Below, one piece after another: positions 32,607-45,476 of a stretch of DNA of 64,000 nt. The translations under genes were made by a program, and so were the position numbers. Location of the stretch: NCBI GenBank assembly GCA_032358255.1, contig JAULBX010001336.1, positions 62,001-126,000 on the forward strand. The letters are read 5' to 3'. The stretch is from Heterotrichella gracilis (taxonomy: Eukaryota > Sar > Xanthophyceae > Tribonematales > Xanthonemataceae). Positions within the stretch are counted from its first letter, which is position 1. Each line of letters starts with the position of its first letter. The notes beneath the pieces are model-generated. The model did no database searches. It worked only from the letters and a program-made list of their open reading frames with translations, and was not told the origin of the DNA.

Positions 32607-34862
32607 ATGCGACCGAGTGCGCACCCGCAATATTTTGACACCCCCAGAGCCGCGCCCAAGCTCCTTCTCCATTCTTGCACGCTTTGCCACCTTATCCTCA
32701 CCTTCTTGTTGTCGGCCACCTGCGCTGTGTCAGCACTGCCTGGGCTTCAGGCACACCCACTATCCATCACATCATCAGTATATGACCCCAGTCCAGCGCC
32801 GCATGACGCCAGCTCAGCGCCGCATGACGCCAGCTCAGCCCGCCACATAGGTGCCAGGCGCCACCTGCGGGATGGAGATGTGCATGGTGATGAGGTGACC
32901 ATCACCGCTGGAGTCAAACTGCCCACCAACTGCAAAACCGCTGATGGGACACCTGGCTGGCTGTACGGTACGTGGGGCAGGGTCTAGGGTGTAGGATTGG
33001 TTGACCTTGCACACAAACGGCCCATGGGCGATGCACCCATACACACACTGCACTATCACCTTGTATGCTTGCCTTGCGCCAGAAAGTTGCACTGTGATCA
33101 CATCAATGGGTAATGCCTCATTCCAATTCCTCCCTGCCTGTGTATTGCCAGTGTCAAATCCCCCACTTGTACCCACCCATCCTCCCCGCCCGCAGAGAAG
33201 CAGTGCACCCCCTACACCCACCTCTTCTCCTCCCCCCTGCTGGACCACCAGGCGGGCATGGCCCTGCGCCAGGCGGGGCCCGGCAGGTGCACCGGGAGCG
33301 TTGAGCTGGGCCCCAACAGCACATGCATCAAGGGCTGCGGCGGGCTGCTGCACACCTGCTTCCTGGTGGCGCCAGGGGGGGCGTGCTACTGGCCGGGGCA
33401 GGGGGTGTCCATCTGCGACACGCCGGCCAACGTGGTAAGGGGTCGGCGGTTGTGGTGCAAGGGGGAATGCCTGGCGTGGGTAAACAAAGTGAGAGGGCTA
33501 TGTGCATGCTGTTGCAGGCATTCCGGCTATATTCGCTATTATTGCAGACATGGCGCCAAGCAGATTTATCCTTCCTGTTTATATCAACTTGTTAATCCTG
33601 TCGGCTCGCTACCAGGGAATTTTTTATGAATTGTATGGAATGGTACCCCCATCACACTAGCACTATCGGTAGCAGGCCGCGCCATGCACCAATAACAACC
33701 ATCACCTCCATGCACACATATGTGGGCCTCCTAACGCTCGCACACGCCATGCGCATCCACAACCCCGCACACACACCTCCCCTTCTCCATCCAGCGCCTG
33801 CACCACCCCACTCCCTCCTCCCCACCCACCCTCCCCAGCCCCCACCCCCCACCACAGCACCTGAAGCCCCTCCGCCCCAGAGCCCACTTGCGGGCCGCCG
33901 GCCTATCCGCCCCCAACACCGCGCGCCCCTACAACTTTGCCCACTGCCCTTCCAACCTCCCCTGGCGCCCTGGCCCCTCCTTGATCTATGACGGCCGCCA
34001 CTGGCCCCTCAACGTGTACCACTACTTGGAGAAGATGCTGCGCATTGTGGTGCTGCGGGACGGCCCGGGGGGCAACGCCAGCCTGCCAGTGCACGCGCTT
34101 GGCGACATCTCGGTGTCCCACGGGTGGGGGGAGGCCTTCAAGGAGCTGTTTTACAGGGGGGGCAAGGCGCCCGGGGGGGTGGAGACAGCGCCCGTGTGCT
34201 TCCAGCGGCCCACGTTGCTGGATGCCATGGATCCCGGGAGTGCGGGGGAGGGGAGGGCGCTGGTGGTACCAGGGGAGGGGTTCACCAATTGGTTCCAGGG
34301 CAAGGTGTTTGGGTACTGCAAAATGGCGCCGCCACAGCCCGCCAGGCTGGATCTGCGGGGGGGGCAAGCACATGTGGTGGTGCTTGACCGACCCCCATCG
34401 GCGGGGCGCCACATCGCCAATGTGGATGCCATCCGGGAGTACTTTGCCTGCTGTGCACCCTTCAAGGTTGCCAAAGTGGAGCTCCGCGCCCTAGGCGAGG
34501 GTTCCCTGTGCGACCAGGCTGCCACGGTGCACTCGGGTGACATCTTCATCGCGCCACATGGCTCCCAACTGGTCAACCTCCTCTTCGCCCCCCCTCAATC
34601 TGTGTGGATCGAGGTCATGCCCTTCATGTTTGTGAACAACGTGCACCAGATCATGGGGGTAACCATGGGGACAGGGATGCACTACTACACCTCAATGGGA
34701 TTCCCAGCGGGGGTGCCCTTCCCTAAGTCGCTCAAGTATGCCTTTGACATCGCCAAGTGCGGGCAGGACTTCCCGTGCACGTGGGATGCCAGGGCCCAGA
34801 ATGTCTCGGTTGACCTGCAGGACATCAACAGGATCCTGTATGACCACCTGCTGTTTGTGTAG
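32607..34862 (+). CDS. GT61-family glycosyltransferase, copy B (534 aa)
   Basis: Second GT61 gene, 4.3 kb downstream of copy A in the same direction with identical intron positions and phases: exons 32607-32967, 33196-33434, 33858-34862 (TAG). Exons 2 and 3 have exactly the same lengths as in copy A (239 and 1005 bases), and the proteins are highly similar (shared YFACC, GDIFIAPHGSQLVNLLFAP, PFMFVNNVHQIMGVTMGTGM). The N-terminal hydrophobic segment HLILTFLLSATCAVSA suggests signal peptide or anchor. Exon 1 is the most diverged part, with a shorter His/Asp/Ser stalk. Another in-frame ATG six bases upstream (32601) could be used. Substrate unknown. Confidence 0.88.
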
Positions 34863-36509
34863 CCGCTGTGCGTCCCCTTTTCTTTTTGCTTTCTTTCTAG
34901 CGCAGCAGTAGATTGTGCATGTCTGTGTGATTAGCGAGCTGTTGGCCCTGTCCTGCCACTGCGTATGCCACCTTCACAGGAAACGCAAAAAAGGGGTGAA
35001 TAAGCAAGCTGCTGATTCTAGGGTTTGGCTAGGGTTTGTCGACGCCATACGGATGCACTGCAGTCTGGGCTGGTGCTTGGCTTTGTTGGACTTTCTGCCA
35101 GGGCATGCAGTTGACCCTGCAGATATGTATAATAGGTAGCAAAGTTTGTTTGTTGCACTCCGGTTGAATGCCTAACCCTGCGGGGAACACTCTTGGTATT
35201 TATTTGCGCGCGTAAGCCAAGCCCTGTTTCTGATAGAGTTTGCACAACTGCCCGTGTGCGGCAGCGTTGTTTTCTGATAGAGTTTAGGGTTTGGGGTAGG
35301 GTTCTGGGGCAGCCACCACATTCTTCAAGACTCTTGTAGATACTGATAGGGGGAAGCCGCATGTGGTTAACTGGCGTTTAGTGAGACTGACGTATGGTAT
35401 GTCACATTGTTTAGCATTTCAACTAGTTATTAAGGTGGCAGCCAACCTGCACACCTGCCCTGTTCTGCAACGCTTGTGCCATGTGCCATGTGGTTGCCAC
35501 GTGCGCCTGCAGTCGCTGTGGCTGCCTTGCACAGGTGCAGCGCCAGCGGCCTGACTAGCCTGGAGAATTACGTGTAAGGTGCACATGTGCTTGGCAATAC
35601 CAACCCCTTAGCATGGCCGGTCCAAACTGGGTTCACTCCAATTTGGCGTGGATGGCTTTGTGCACCAGTGCAGTATCTGGGGGCAACACAATCTACACCC
35701 TAGTCCCTGACAAGTACGACCACAGCCCAAGCAGCTGGGTATGGCTTCAAGCCCAGTGGGCATAGCAAGGAAAGCAGTTCCTGCAGCACTGGGTGCAATG
35801 GTGGTGGGTGAGCCAACTGCAGCTGCAGCACCAGCGCCCCACATGCGAACCCACGTGATGCAAACCTTGTGTCAGGTTGATGCACACTGTGGCATATGCT
35901 GGTCTAGTAGCGCTCCGTGTTGCCTGCCCGATCCCCACCCCCCAGCCGTGTGCAGATGTGCACTGCCAGTGCCAGTCCTTGCCACACATTGTATGCCTCT
36001 GTGCTCGTGGGTGTGCTCGCCGTGCATATGAGGTGCACTGTGGTGTGACCATGCATATGAGGTGGGCTGTGCACGCCGAGTGGTCCCTGCGTATCAAATG
36101 CACTGATCCCCGCTGGTCAGCGTGCAGCCTGTGTGCAGCGCCAGCTCAAACAGTGTCAAACAGGGGAGGGTGGTGGGTGTGTTGGGCTGTGCTCTGCGGA
36201 CCACGCATGCATGGCAGAGGCGCCTATGCAAATTCGTGCAATGGTGGCCGTTACTGTTGCTCCCTAATGCATGCATATACCCTGTATTGCAGCCGCCAGA
36301 ATGGAATGCAGACCCCTGCTGGCGTGGCAGGCAACTGCAGTGAGACGCAACGAGTGTGTTGTGGTGAGTCAATACGTTACAGCATATGTGGAACGTCTGG
36401 TACCGTGTCTGTACTGACAAACTGTCTGCATCCTTTCACCAACAACAACCGTAACACCCTTCACCACCCGCCACCCATCACAACACCACCCATGCCACCA
36501 TCGCCCAGC
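34863..36509. other. Intergenic region
   Basis: About 1.6 kb between convergent GT61-B and RPL6. A TTTAGGGTTTGGGG string occurs near 35283. The frame at 35877-36587 (236 codons) is Cys-rich, non-repetitive and overlaps the end of RPL6 antisense; it matches nothing known. Nothing else supported. Confidence 0.5.
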
Positions 36510-37169
36510 CTAGAACTTGAGCAGGTGAGGCCTGTCCCCGTCCTTGAGGGTGAACCTGGCACCCAGGTAGGCCTTGAGCTCAGCTGATAGGGAGCCCAGG
36601 ATGGCCTTGTCCACGCTCTTCTGCAGCTCTATCCTCTCGGCATCGATGGGCTTCTTGGCAGCCTCAGTCTCGAAGAACTGGTCCTCGCCCTTGCTCTTCT
36701 GCTTCTTCTCAGCGGACTTGAACAGCCCGTCCTCCACCTTTGACACATCCACCCCGCTGATATCCACGCTGGTGCTGGTGGCGATCACGTAGGCCTGGTT
36801 CACGCGCCTGACTGGGACACCATTCACCTTGAAGGGTCCGGTCACCAGGAGCAACCCGGAGGGCAGCTGCTTGAGGAACACCACCCGCTTGCCCTTGAAC
36901 CTGCCTGCCAGCAGGATGAGCACTGAGCCGGGGGTGATGCTTGCGCGCAGCTTGGTGGGGTTCCTGACGAACTTGCGAGGCACGGGCTTGGGTGCGTCCT
37001 CTGCGGGGTAGAACTTGGGGGCCTTGGTGGCAGCTGCGGCTGGCTTGTCTGCCTTGGCGTGGGTGGGGAACACGCCACCGTTCTTCTTCTTGATGGCCCA
37101 CAGCCCCCGCCGGTGGTACGACTTGGAGCGACCCTGGGCGGTCACGCCCCGGACCAGTTCCTTGGCCAT
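36510..37169 (-). CDS. RPL6: 60S ribosomal protein L6 (eL6, 219 aa)
   Basis: Cytosolic large-subunit ribosomal protein eL6. Single uninterrupted exon, start [20 protein letters not shown] at 37169, stop TAG. The upstream in-frame ATG (MSLPLYT..) is rejected because MAKELV fits family N-termini. Diagnostic segments: [60 protein letters not shown], and the C-terminal KVDGRHL-like end seen here as [18 protein letters not shown]. Length is close to the plant protein. It is the only intronless gene of the window. Confidence 0.95.
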   Translation of the reverse strand: MAKELVRGVTAQGRSKSYHRRGLWAIKKKNGGVFPTHAKADKPAAAATKAPKFYPAEDAPKPVPRKFVRNPTKLRASITPGSVLILLAGRFKGKRVVFLKQLPSGLLLVTGPFKVNGVPVRRVNQAYVIATSTSVDISGVDVSKVEDGLFKSAEKKQKSKGEDQFFETEAAKKPIDAERIELQKSVDKAILGSLSAELKAYLGARFTLKDGDRPHLLKF

Positions 37170-38686
37170 GGTGTACAGTGGGAGGGACACGCGCGAGGGG
37201 CGTGGGGAAAGAGGGCGATGCTGCCTGGCTCGTACAACTTGAAGCAGCCACTTTTGGTGACGGCGCGAAGGAAGGGCTGGATTGGGAATGGTGGAGAAGC
37301 GAGGATGGGAGGCGGCTCAGCCCGCCGTTGTGGGTGGCATTCGGCGGCGCCACCTGTGGGGCTTTCCTGTGTATTTGGGAAATGCGCTGGATAATTCCGG
37401 GGTTGTAATTCATGGTTAGCCGCGTATACAGTCGGGCACCTTGCATGTGAATGTATTCCCAGTGAAATGCGAGGGTGCCCATTTATCGCAGCCAAATTCG
37501 ATTTTCAAAAAATCAATCCTCGGCTCGCAAAGATAAGCTTTTCAGCGCTTGAAAGGGGCTCGTTCTCGACAAGCTGTAGTGCCCAAACGCTGGTGAGGAG
37601 CTAATAAAGTGTGCTGCGTGTTCTTTCGTTGGAGCCCTTTTGCAACTCCTACGTCCACATCCTTTGCAACAGCTCTGGAAGTGGGCACACCAGGAGCAAC
37701 CCAATAACTGGCACTCTGCACGGCGACCTGCACTATCAGGTGCGTCAAAGGCGGTGCCTTTCTGCACCTGCAATGCGTGATTACCGTAGAGGTAGCGTGT
37801 CGCCACGGTAGGATCGCCGTTGCTTGGTGAGACCCCTCTCACACCCTATCTTTCCCCATGCTTGGGTGGCATCTTGGGCGGTGACAAACTTTGACACACA
37901 GTACCTGACCCGTAAGCTGTGCGGGCAACAAGGGCCAACCCACAAACAACCGCTGTATGCACACCTTGATCAGGAGGTCGATACTGCACGCCATAAAAAG
38001 CATATGGGTTTTTAGGCCTGTTTCTTCTGTGCTTCTGGTTATATTGCCCGGGTTGTGCCCACATGTTTTGGACCCGCCCCAATGATATCGTATGCCCCAC
38101 TGATATCGTATGTCCATGGTATGCATATTCTTTGTCTATGGGGAAGAAAGCAGCTGTCTTTCACTGTTTCTTCCTCACTCTAAAGCGCGCCGGATCAGGC
38201 AGGGGTCAGGGGACATTAGGCATGCTGTCGAAAGTTTTGGATAGCTTCTCACAGGTTTACGTCACCAGCCAACCCCGTGCACCCGCAGTCGATGACAGCC
38301 CGTTGGGACATTGAATGCAGTACCCGCCGCGCCGTGGTAGCTTACTCCTCACTCGCCGTTTGGGGGGGTACACTTGTCACATGCCTTCCACCCACCTAGT
38401 ACGCCCCCATCCATGCCAGAGCGCATGCAACCCCTGGCATAGCTCCAGGCTGGCGGGCCCTCGACACGCACGAACATATACGTCCAGCACACTCGTCTAC
38501 CACTGTTGCTTGCCCTGCAAAGCTCCACTCCACCCCAGTGTGTTGTTTCGCAGGCCACCAAGTCACCCCTACCACGCCTCTGCTCGCGTAGCACCGCAGG
38601 GGTCCCTACCTACCACCCCTGCGTCCCTACCACCCCTCCGCCCCCTACCACGCGCGTCTTGGTTCGTCGCCACACCCGCCAGCACC
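37170..38686. promoter_or_regulatory. Divergent upstream region RPL6 / acidic-protein gene
   Basis: About 1.5 kb between the two start codons. A frame at 38315-38902 runs in phase into the downstream gene's first exon, but its upstream part looks like leader sequence. No defined motif recognised. Confidence 0.4.
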
Positions 38687-41628
38687 ATGTTCAGCTGCTT
38701 TAGCTGCTTCTCGGACCCCAAACCCGCCCCTGCCAAACCCGCTGCACCCGCCACTGCACCCGCCACTGCACCCGCCACTGCCACCGATGCCACGGTGGCG
38801 GTGGACAACCAGGCGGCGGTGAAGGCGGTGGCAGAGGTAGGCAAAGCAACCCCTGCACCCATCATGTCCACGTTTTTGGTGCACACCTCGATTTGTTCCT
38901 AGTGAGTTTGCAAGCATCCCACGGAGTGGGGGGACCCAGCCTTCCCACCCACACCAAGCGCTGCCAGTTGCACTGCACCCATCGCCTCCACCAGCCACAG
39001 CAAGGACTGCCATTGCAACCACCCTGGCAAGGGGGCCACCGCCCCACAGCTTGTGGCCAGTGCACCATCCTTTGGTATGCCCTAAACCCTATAGGGTCTC
39101 CGCCCACGTGATATAGGGTTTTGCCACGGCACATGCTTGACGTTGAGTCTAGCATATCCCACCGATCAGGTCCTCACGAAAAAACCCCTCCCGCAGGCTG
39201 CCGCCAAGAAGCCCTCAGGGGAGCAGCTCAAGGTGGCCGCACTCACAGGTGGGGGGTGGGGGTGGGGTGTGTTGGCGTTGGGGGGGTTGGGGGGAAGGGG
39301 TGCGGAAGGGCCAATTTAAGCTGTGGTGGTACCGAGTGGTGAGTGGTGGTGTGGGGGTACTCGCCCCCACTATGCCTTGGCCCTGTGGTCGTCCCTCAAC
39401 CCGCGCCGCCTCCAGGGTTGGAGGTGCGAAGTTCGGGCTACAATGCCACTGTACCAGTGTAACGCCATGTTGCCAAAGCGTGGGCAAGCTCTGCCCCACG
39501 CAATCCCCTCCCTCTGCTCCGCAACCACACCCGTTTACCCTGCGCTGCTTACTCCCCCTTCCCCAGGCGTGGCCAGCTTCAAGGTCACTGATGACTCGGT
39601 GGATGGGCCCGCAGGCTCGTTCACTGAACCTAAAACCGTGAACGGGGATGCGGAGGCGCCCTCCAACGGGGCGGCGGAGGGCGTGGTGGAAGGGTTGGTG
39701 GTGCCGGAGGTGGGGATGCAGGTGGGTGGTGGGGGTGGGTGAGCGCGTGTGGTGGGGCCTGGTGCAAGTGTGGGTGGGTGGGTGGTGGGTGGGCAGGAAG
39801 GCGGATGTGTTGGGGTTTTGTGGCTGTGCATGGGTGGAGCAGGTGGGTGGTACAATAGGGGCATGAGGGATGGGGAGATGGCCGGGGGGGTTGGGCCCGG
39901 CAATGCGTACAACAATGACATGCGTGGCCGTTGCAAGCCCCCCGCCATGACAACAGCAATTGCATACGAGTAGGAACCAAACAGTATCCCACAGCCTCGG
40001 CCGGGCATCGGCCACCACCCATCATCCACTCCTCCATCCCATGCCGCAGGATGCCAAGGTGGATGCACCGGATGCCGATGTCCCCATCCCTCCCCTTGCT
40101 CCGCCCCCTCCCCCCGCCCCCACCATCCCCACTACCCCCATCGACGCCACCCCCTCCGCCCCCCCCCGTGTGCCCTCCCTGGGTGCCAAGATCGCCAAGC
40201 TGCCCTCCCTCATACTGGCCAACCAGGAATCCATGCCGGAGCTGCAAAGGCAGCTGAGCGCCAGGCCAATCAGGGTGAGCCGGGGCAAAACACAAACCCT
40301 CAGTTGCTGACCCTAAACCCTGAACACAGAGCTCTCCAGAAACAGCTCAGCGCCATGCCAATCACGGTGAGCATGGCCAGATCCTAATTAGTTGCACGGC
40401 CTTCCAGCAGGACAGCCAGACCAGCACTCAGCCGTGCACAAGGTCATGCCACCCAACTCTGTCCTGGCATTGCATATACCCATTTCTGAATGCTGCAGTC
40501 CTTGGTGGCCTGGCTGTCCAGACTGCTACTCGCTCGTGCGGCACCTGCTAAAATACCCTGAACCTCACCCACCAACCCTAAAGCCTCATGGTCACACCCT
40601 GCGTGGTGCCGCAGGTCCAGAATGACTCTGACGAGGAGGAGGATGGCGAGTTTGAGTCGCCCACGGCGGCGCTGGCCACAGATGGGCAGGCAACCAAGGT
40701 AAGCAAGCCCATGGGTTCGCATGAGTGCTCACTTGGAATAGCAGCCTGTGGCGTGAGACTGCCACTGCGAGCATGTGGGTAGGTTCAGCGGCAATCCTGA
40801 ACGGCACTGCAAAGCACAGGCATTGAAGGGCACTTACTGGCACGCGCCTAGGCGCGCCTGGGGTTTGCTAGCGTTCTTTCACATTGACCACATCTTCAGC
40901 CTGGTCCTTACACCCATGCTCACCCCCACCGTGCCTGCAGGACGCCTCCCCACCCCTCCCCCCCCAGAGCAACGGCGCTGTCCCCACCCACCTGCCCCCC
41001 CGCGTGCCCTCCCTGGGTGCCAAGATCGCCAAGCTGCCCTCGCTCATACTTGCCTCCCAGGAGATGCTGCCGGAGCTCCAGAAGCAGCTGAGCGCCAGGC
41101 CAATCAGGGTGAGCCGGGGCAAACCCCAAACCCTACGTGCAATGCATGTGGGCCACACGTAACCCTACAGTGCACGTGCCAGGCGGGACGTCCATGTGGG
41201 GCACACACAGCGCGTGGTACCCTAAACCATGCAGCGTAACATGCCGCAGCACGTTTCCGGGCGTTGCACCATGCAAGGCCCTTGATGGCAGCAGGTGTGA
41301 TGCTGCTCTGGATGCGGCCCCGCCAACATGTATCCTGGCGGTTGGCATCAGGATCAGGGTGCCTTCCCATACCTGATGCCGAATGTGTCGTTGTGTGCAT
41401 TGTGTACAATGGAGTGTGGTGGCCATTGTTTGCATATGTACTGTCGCTGTACCTGTGGTCATTGCCTGGCTGATTTTGTTCTGCTGGGGCTGCCAGGTAC
41501 AAAGTGAGTCTGAGGAATCGGACGATGAGTATGAGTCACCCAAGGCAGGGGTGGCAGAGGCAGCGGTGGCAACAGACTCAGCTGAGGACCAGTCGTTCAC
41601 ATTTGCCAAGGTAACATCTGCACCCTGA
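38687..41628 (+). CDS. Disordered acidic protein with duplicated module (321 aa)
   Basis: Not recognised as a known family. Start MFSCFSCFSDPKPAPAK; exons 38687-38836, 39197-39248, 39567-39721, 40050-40274, 40615-40698, 40941-41108, 41497-41628 (TGA), phases closing. Low-complexity Ala/Pro/Glu-rich, so likely disordered. Exons 4+5 and 6+7 encode the same two-part module: a basic/hydrophobic piece with VPSLGAKIAKLPSLILA and PELQ(R/K)QLSARPIR, followed by an acidic piece V-Q-(N/S)-x-S-(D/E)-E..(F/Y)ESP. The acidic serines look like casein-kinase-2 type sites (inference). The Cys pair at the N-terminus could be lipidated, but there is no Gly2. If AAG|GTAACA at 41610 is used as a donor, the protein would continue into an unidentified exon. 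Confidence 0.7.
40236..40375 (+). repeat. Donor echo after exon 4 of acidic-protein gene
   Basis: The exon end and donor (gctgagcgccaggccaatca, then gggtgagc) at 40253-40280 recurs as gctcagcgccatgccaatca then cggtgagc at about 40346-40374, after GACCCTAAACCCTGAACAC. Two donors of equal strength result. Confidence 0.85.
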
Positions 41629-43260
41629 CATTTGCAAGGACTGCCCGCCTAGCAGAGCGTGGACATTACACAAAATTGACAATTTACCATCCTTTATGAT
41701 GTCCAAATTACAACATAAAAGATGGTAAATTTAACCATTGTCAAAGGCGTATGTTGGCGCAGGTGACAACAGCGCTCATATCATGCACGCCCACACACAC
41801 GTACTCCTCCTTGCCTGGCTAGCCATGGGTTGTTGCAAGGGACCAGGGGTGGGGGGGGATCTGGTGTGCAGCATGAGTGTGACGGCGGGTGTGTGTGATT
41901 TGCAGGTGGGCTGAGGTGATGGGCAGCCAGAGAGGGGCCAATGGGGCAGATACGTACATGGGGAGGGGGGAATGGGGGGATTCAGCCATGGAAAGGGGGA
42001 AATGTGGGGATTTAGCTATGGGGAGAGGGGGGGAGTGCTTTTGTTGATTATGCATACGCGCAGTGGCTGACCTGCAGCGGGGAGATGCTGGCAGTAGCAT
42101 ACCGCTTCCGGTACGAGGGGGTGGGTGCCAGGCAGGAGTTGTTGCTTAAAGTCCTGATGTGTCTTTTATATCCATTTGTTATCTTGTGTGTGGCTGCACA
42201 GGTGGTGCTCTTCCCCCGTTTGTGACAGTTGTTCCGGCGAGTTGAAAATTTGCAATATTTTCAGATGTATGCGGGGGGCGGGTGAGGGTTTGCCACCTTG
42301 AGATAGGCGAGTTAGCAGTAGGTGAATTTACCACCCCAACAGGCTTAGGAAGTTTTGTGAACGTTGTTCTTTCAAGCGTTTTTTAGCTGGGTGAGTGGTT
42401 GACAGTTGGTTATAACCCGCTGATGGTGTTTATATTCTTCTTCATGGGTGATGTCCATTTACAGGTTGCATACCCGCCGATTGTATGTGTGCCTTGCAGA
42501 GTGAAGGCTGGCAGGGGCATGTTTCTCATGTGCACTTGCGCGTGATCTTCTTGACCAAGGCGCGGTTGTGTGCTTGTACAACACCTTTTTGTCTGGTAGT
42601 ACTGCACAGGGAAGGCGGACCAGGTTGTATGTGCTGCCAATATTGCATCAGCGGGGTTTCATATGGTCTTTGAAGCTATTCACATGGATGCCAATGCAAC
42701 CAGCAGTACCATATTCTCTCTGCTTGTTCCTCAAAAGGTTGGGGTATGGACCGATTTGACGTGTTCTGAGCAGCTGCTGTGGTGGCAAGGCTTGTTGATG
42801 CTGTGCAACTGTTACAAGGCAGCAACAAGTTGATCAAATGTTTCAGGTTATGTAGGCCAGCTGGCTTGTTGTGGTGGGTAGTGGCGTGAAAACGGCTGTA
42901 AGAACTGGGTGTAAACCATGGATTTTTGAGACCCTTACCTAGGGCTTACGGTTTAGGGTTTTGCCTACCTGGTCGATCGATCTTGCTGCAGCAAGCTAAC
43001 TTAGCTGCTTAGTGGGCGATATCCATATAACCACGCCGGCTCAAATGCTTTGCTTGCGCAACCTCTATAACACAGCACTGCTGTCAGCGGCCTTTGTGAC
43101 ACAACCACAGCCTTTCGTAAACAGGGCGAACAGGGCGCACTGGTGGATTCCCGCAGCCCTCAACTTCCGTGCAGGGTGCAAAAAAGCTTGTTCGGCTTTT
43201 CCTTTGAACCTGCAGATTTTCAACCTCGTGTTCCTCCTCCTACTGCGCACGGTGCCCTAG
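41629..43260. other. Intergenic region
   Basis: About 1.6 kb upstream of the E2 gene. Contains a small hairpin at 41676-41744 and a frame at 42058-42226 that could be a further exon of the gene upstream, but without support. A TTACGGTTTAGGGTTTTG string lies near 42948. Confidence 0.5.
41676..41744. repeat. Imperfect 69-base hairpin
   Basis: ttgacaatttaccatccttt (41676-41695) pairs with aaaagatggtaaatttaacc..attgtcaa (to 41744), with one bulge. It is AT-rich against a GC-rich background. Looks like a MITE remnant or a 3'-UTR hairpin of the gene upstream. Confidence 0.7.
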
Positions 43261-44384
43261 ATGACCACGCCAGCTATTCTACGGTTGATGTCAGACCTCA
43301 GAGCTATCAAACAGGAGCCCCCAGAAGGAGTGTCCGCGTCTCCCACCTCGGAGGACAATCTGTTTGTGTGGGGTGCGACGATCTTCGGCCCTGATGAAAC
43401 TCCTTGGGAGGGCGGTATCTTCTCGCTGAGGTCAGTTACCAACCTGTGTTTTACACGTCGTTGTAGGAGGTGATTGGTGGTGCAGTGGTGGTGCGATGCC
43501 ATGTAGCCATGTGCAGCACAAAGGTGCCACCAGGGCGTTACCCGTGCTTGTTAAATAAGGTGGGCGTATGACCTGTTGTCTTGTCAGCCTTTTCACTTGA
43601 TACAGAGTATGGCGCAGCTTTGTGCGTGTGTACGAGGTCAAAAATCCAACTGTGGAAAGTGGTGCCAGCCTTCTGGTTTGCCATGGGTGCCAGCCTTCTG
43701 GGGCCTTTTGCTAGTATCTCTTGTACAGTGTTGAAACGCTTCACTGTTTGAGGTTGAATTGTGGTTTATGCTCTGTATGTTACGCTACAGTTAGTTTTAG
43801 TTGGAATACTCTTGTGACATATCTCTGTGATGGGGGTCTAACCCATGGCCCCATTGCCCTAGTTGCCAGTTGTTGTGTGCTGACGCTAGACTGGCTTGTT
43901 CCTTGCATTCATCCTGAATCTTGTGGTTTGTAGGATCACCTTTGGCGAGCAGTACCCAGAAAAGCCTCCTCGTGTGCGGTTCACGAGCGAAATGTTCCAC
44001 CCCAATGTGTACAACGACGGGACGCTATGTATGGATATCATCCAGGACCAGTGGTCTCCCTGCCACAACGTGTGCACGCTGCTGACTTCCATCCAGAGCT
44101 TGCTCACTGACCCAAACTGTGCAAGCCCTGCAAACCCGGAGGCGGCGCAGGTGTACCAAAACCACCGGCCCGACTACAACAGGTAGGCTTGCACTGAAAA
44201 TACCAACAGCAGTTGCAGTTACTGTGCGTTGCTTGTACCCAGAGGCCTCTTGGCAGCACTGGATGGTGCTCAATATGTTGGATATGCATATTGCACGGGA
44301 GGCGGTCAATGGCATTTGCTTGACACTTGACTTCACCTATGCAGGCGGGTGCGAAGGCTTTCACAGAAGAGCGTGGAGTGCTGA
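43261..44384 (+). CDS. RAD6/UBC2-type ubiquitin-conjugating enzyme E2 (152 aa)
   Basis: Accepts ubiquitin from E1 on a cysteine and passes it to lysines, with E3 ligases; RAD6/UBC2 proteins act in post-replication DNA repair and histone H2B ubiquitination. Exons 43261-43430, 43934-44182, 44345-44384 (TGA); phases 2 and 0/2 close exactly, giving 152 residues, the usual RAD6 length. Starts [20 protein letters not shown], close to plant UBC1/2. HPN motif at 79-81 and catalytic Cys89 in [27 protein letters not shown] and [16 protein letters not shown] at the end. One residue longer than plant UBC2 before the active site, and more diverged than usual ([12 protein letters not shown]), so a RAD6-like paralogue is possible. 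No yeast-type acidic tail. Confidence 0.9.
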
Positions 44385-45476
44385 CCTGCTGGAACAACCG
44401 CCTTGTTCTCTTTCCCATTGTACAGTATACGCAAGTGATTTGTTTTGTATCAACAGCTAATGCGGTTCAGTGATGGGCAGTGTTTGCAAGGCAATTTTGC
44501 AGACAGGGCCCCGCTGCTTCTGGGCAGTGTTTTGCACTGTCACACCGTGCATGGAATAATGGAAGCGGTGTTTTTTCCTCTTGGATCAAGATACTGTTAT
44601 CATCGTTGTTTGTTTGTTTGTTACTTCTTTCAGTTGCCGTCTCCAGCCTGGAGTCCAGGTGAGAGCAAATTGTTTCGCATAAAGAGAGCGATAACCTTTG
44701 TGACTTTCCATGGAAGCAGTATTACTGCCCGCCACAACTTTCTGCTCCAGTGGGCCAAGGACGGTGTGATTTTCGTGTTTCTATAGCTATTGCATTTGTG
44801 CTCTGTGGAAACTGCCGTTGGAACGCGTTGTCAACCTGGAGAATTGTTGAAAGTGAGTTGGACGACCCAACAGTATAATTATGCCTCCAAACCAGAAACA
44901 GCACAACGCAGTGAGTTCTACCCAGTACCCTATCAATGTACTTCTTTCAAAATGGCAAAAAGGATCAGCAGGATTGTGCTTTTACATAGGTCCTTGTGGA
45001 CAACTGGCCTTGCCCGTGGGCTGGCGATGGACCCTGGTTCATTCTATGGGCTCGTGTGGGTCAAGTGAGTGTTGTTGCACACACTTTCCCCTATCCTAGC
45101 CAGGAAGTGCTGAGGCAAAACCTGAGAACCAACTTGCATTCCATCTTTGGCTGGAAACCCTGGTAGGGTTTGCCAAAGACCCTTATCCATACTCCACTGC
45201 CATCAGCTCATGTGACCAGGTTACCCAATGAACAGTCGGACAAGTCTATCCTTCCAAGCAACTGTGAGCAGTCTTCGGGGAATATACACAGGTGCGCACG
45301 ATGCAAGCGCTGTGTAGAGTTGATGCGCTTTCTTTCTATTCCCGGGAAGGCTGCTGCGTGTGGCATAAACCTTGCTATCCATCGGTGGCACGGAACCTTC
45401 GAGTTGTCGCAGCTACTGCCGAAACTACATCCCTGCAACATCTGTCGCTTGACGTTCTCTTGAAAACTTGCCCACA
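44385..45476. other. Intergenic region
   Basis: About 1.1 kb between the E2 stop and the rhodanese start, in the same direction. No gene, repeat or motif that I can support. Confidence 0.5.

Noticed and set aside
35877-36587. Plus-strand frame of 236 codons
   Set aside because: Overlaps the RPL6 coding end antisense, odd Cys-rich text, no family resemblance.
42058-42226. Possible extra membrane exon of the acidic-protein gene
   Set aside because: Open in phase after AAG|GTAACA, with hydrophobic text, but the acceptor is poor and there is no similarity support. Reading through to TGA at 41628 is simpler.
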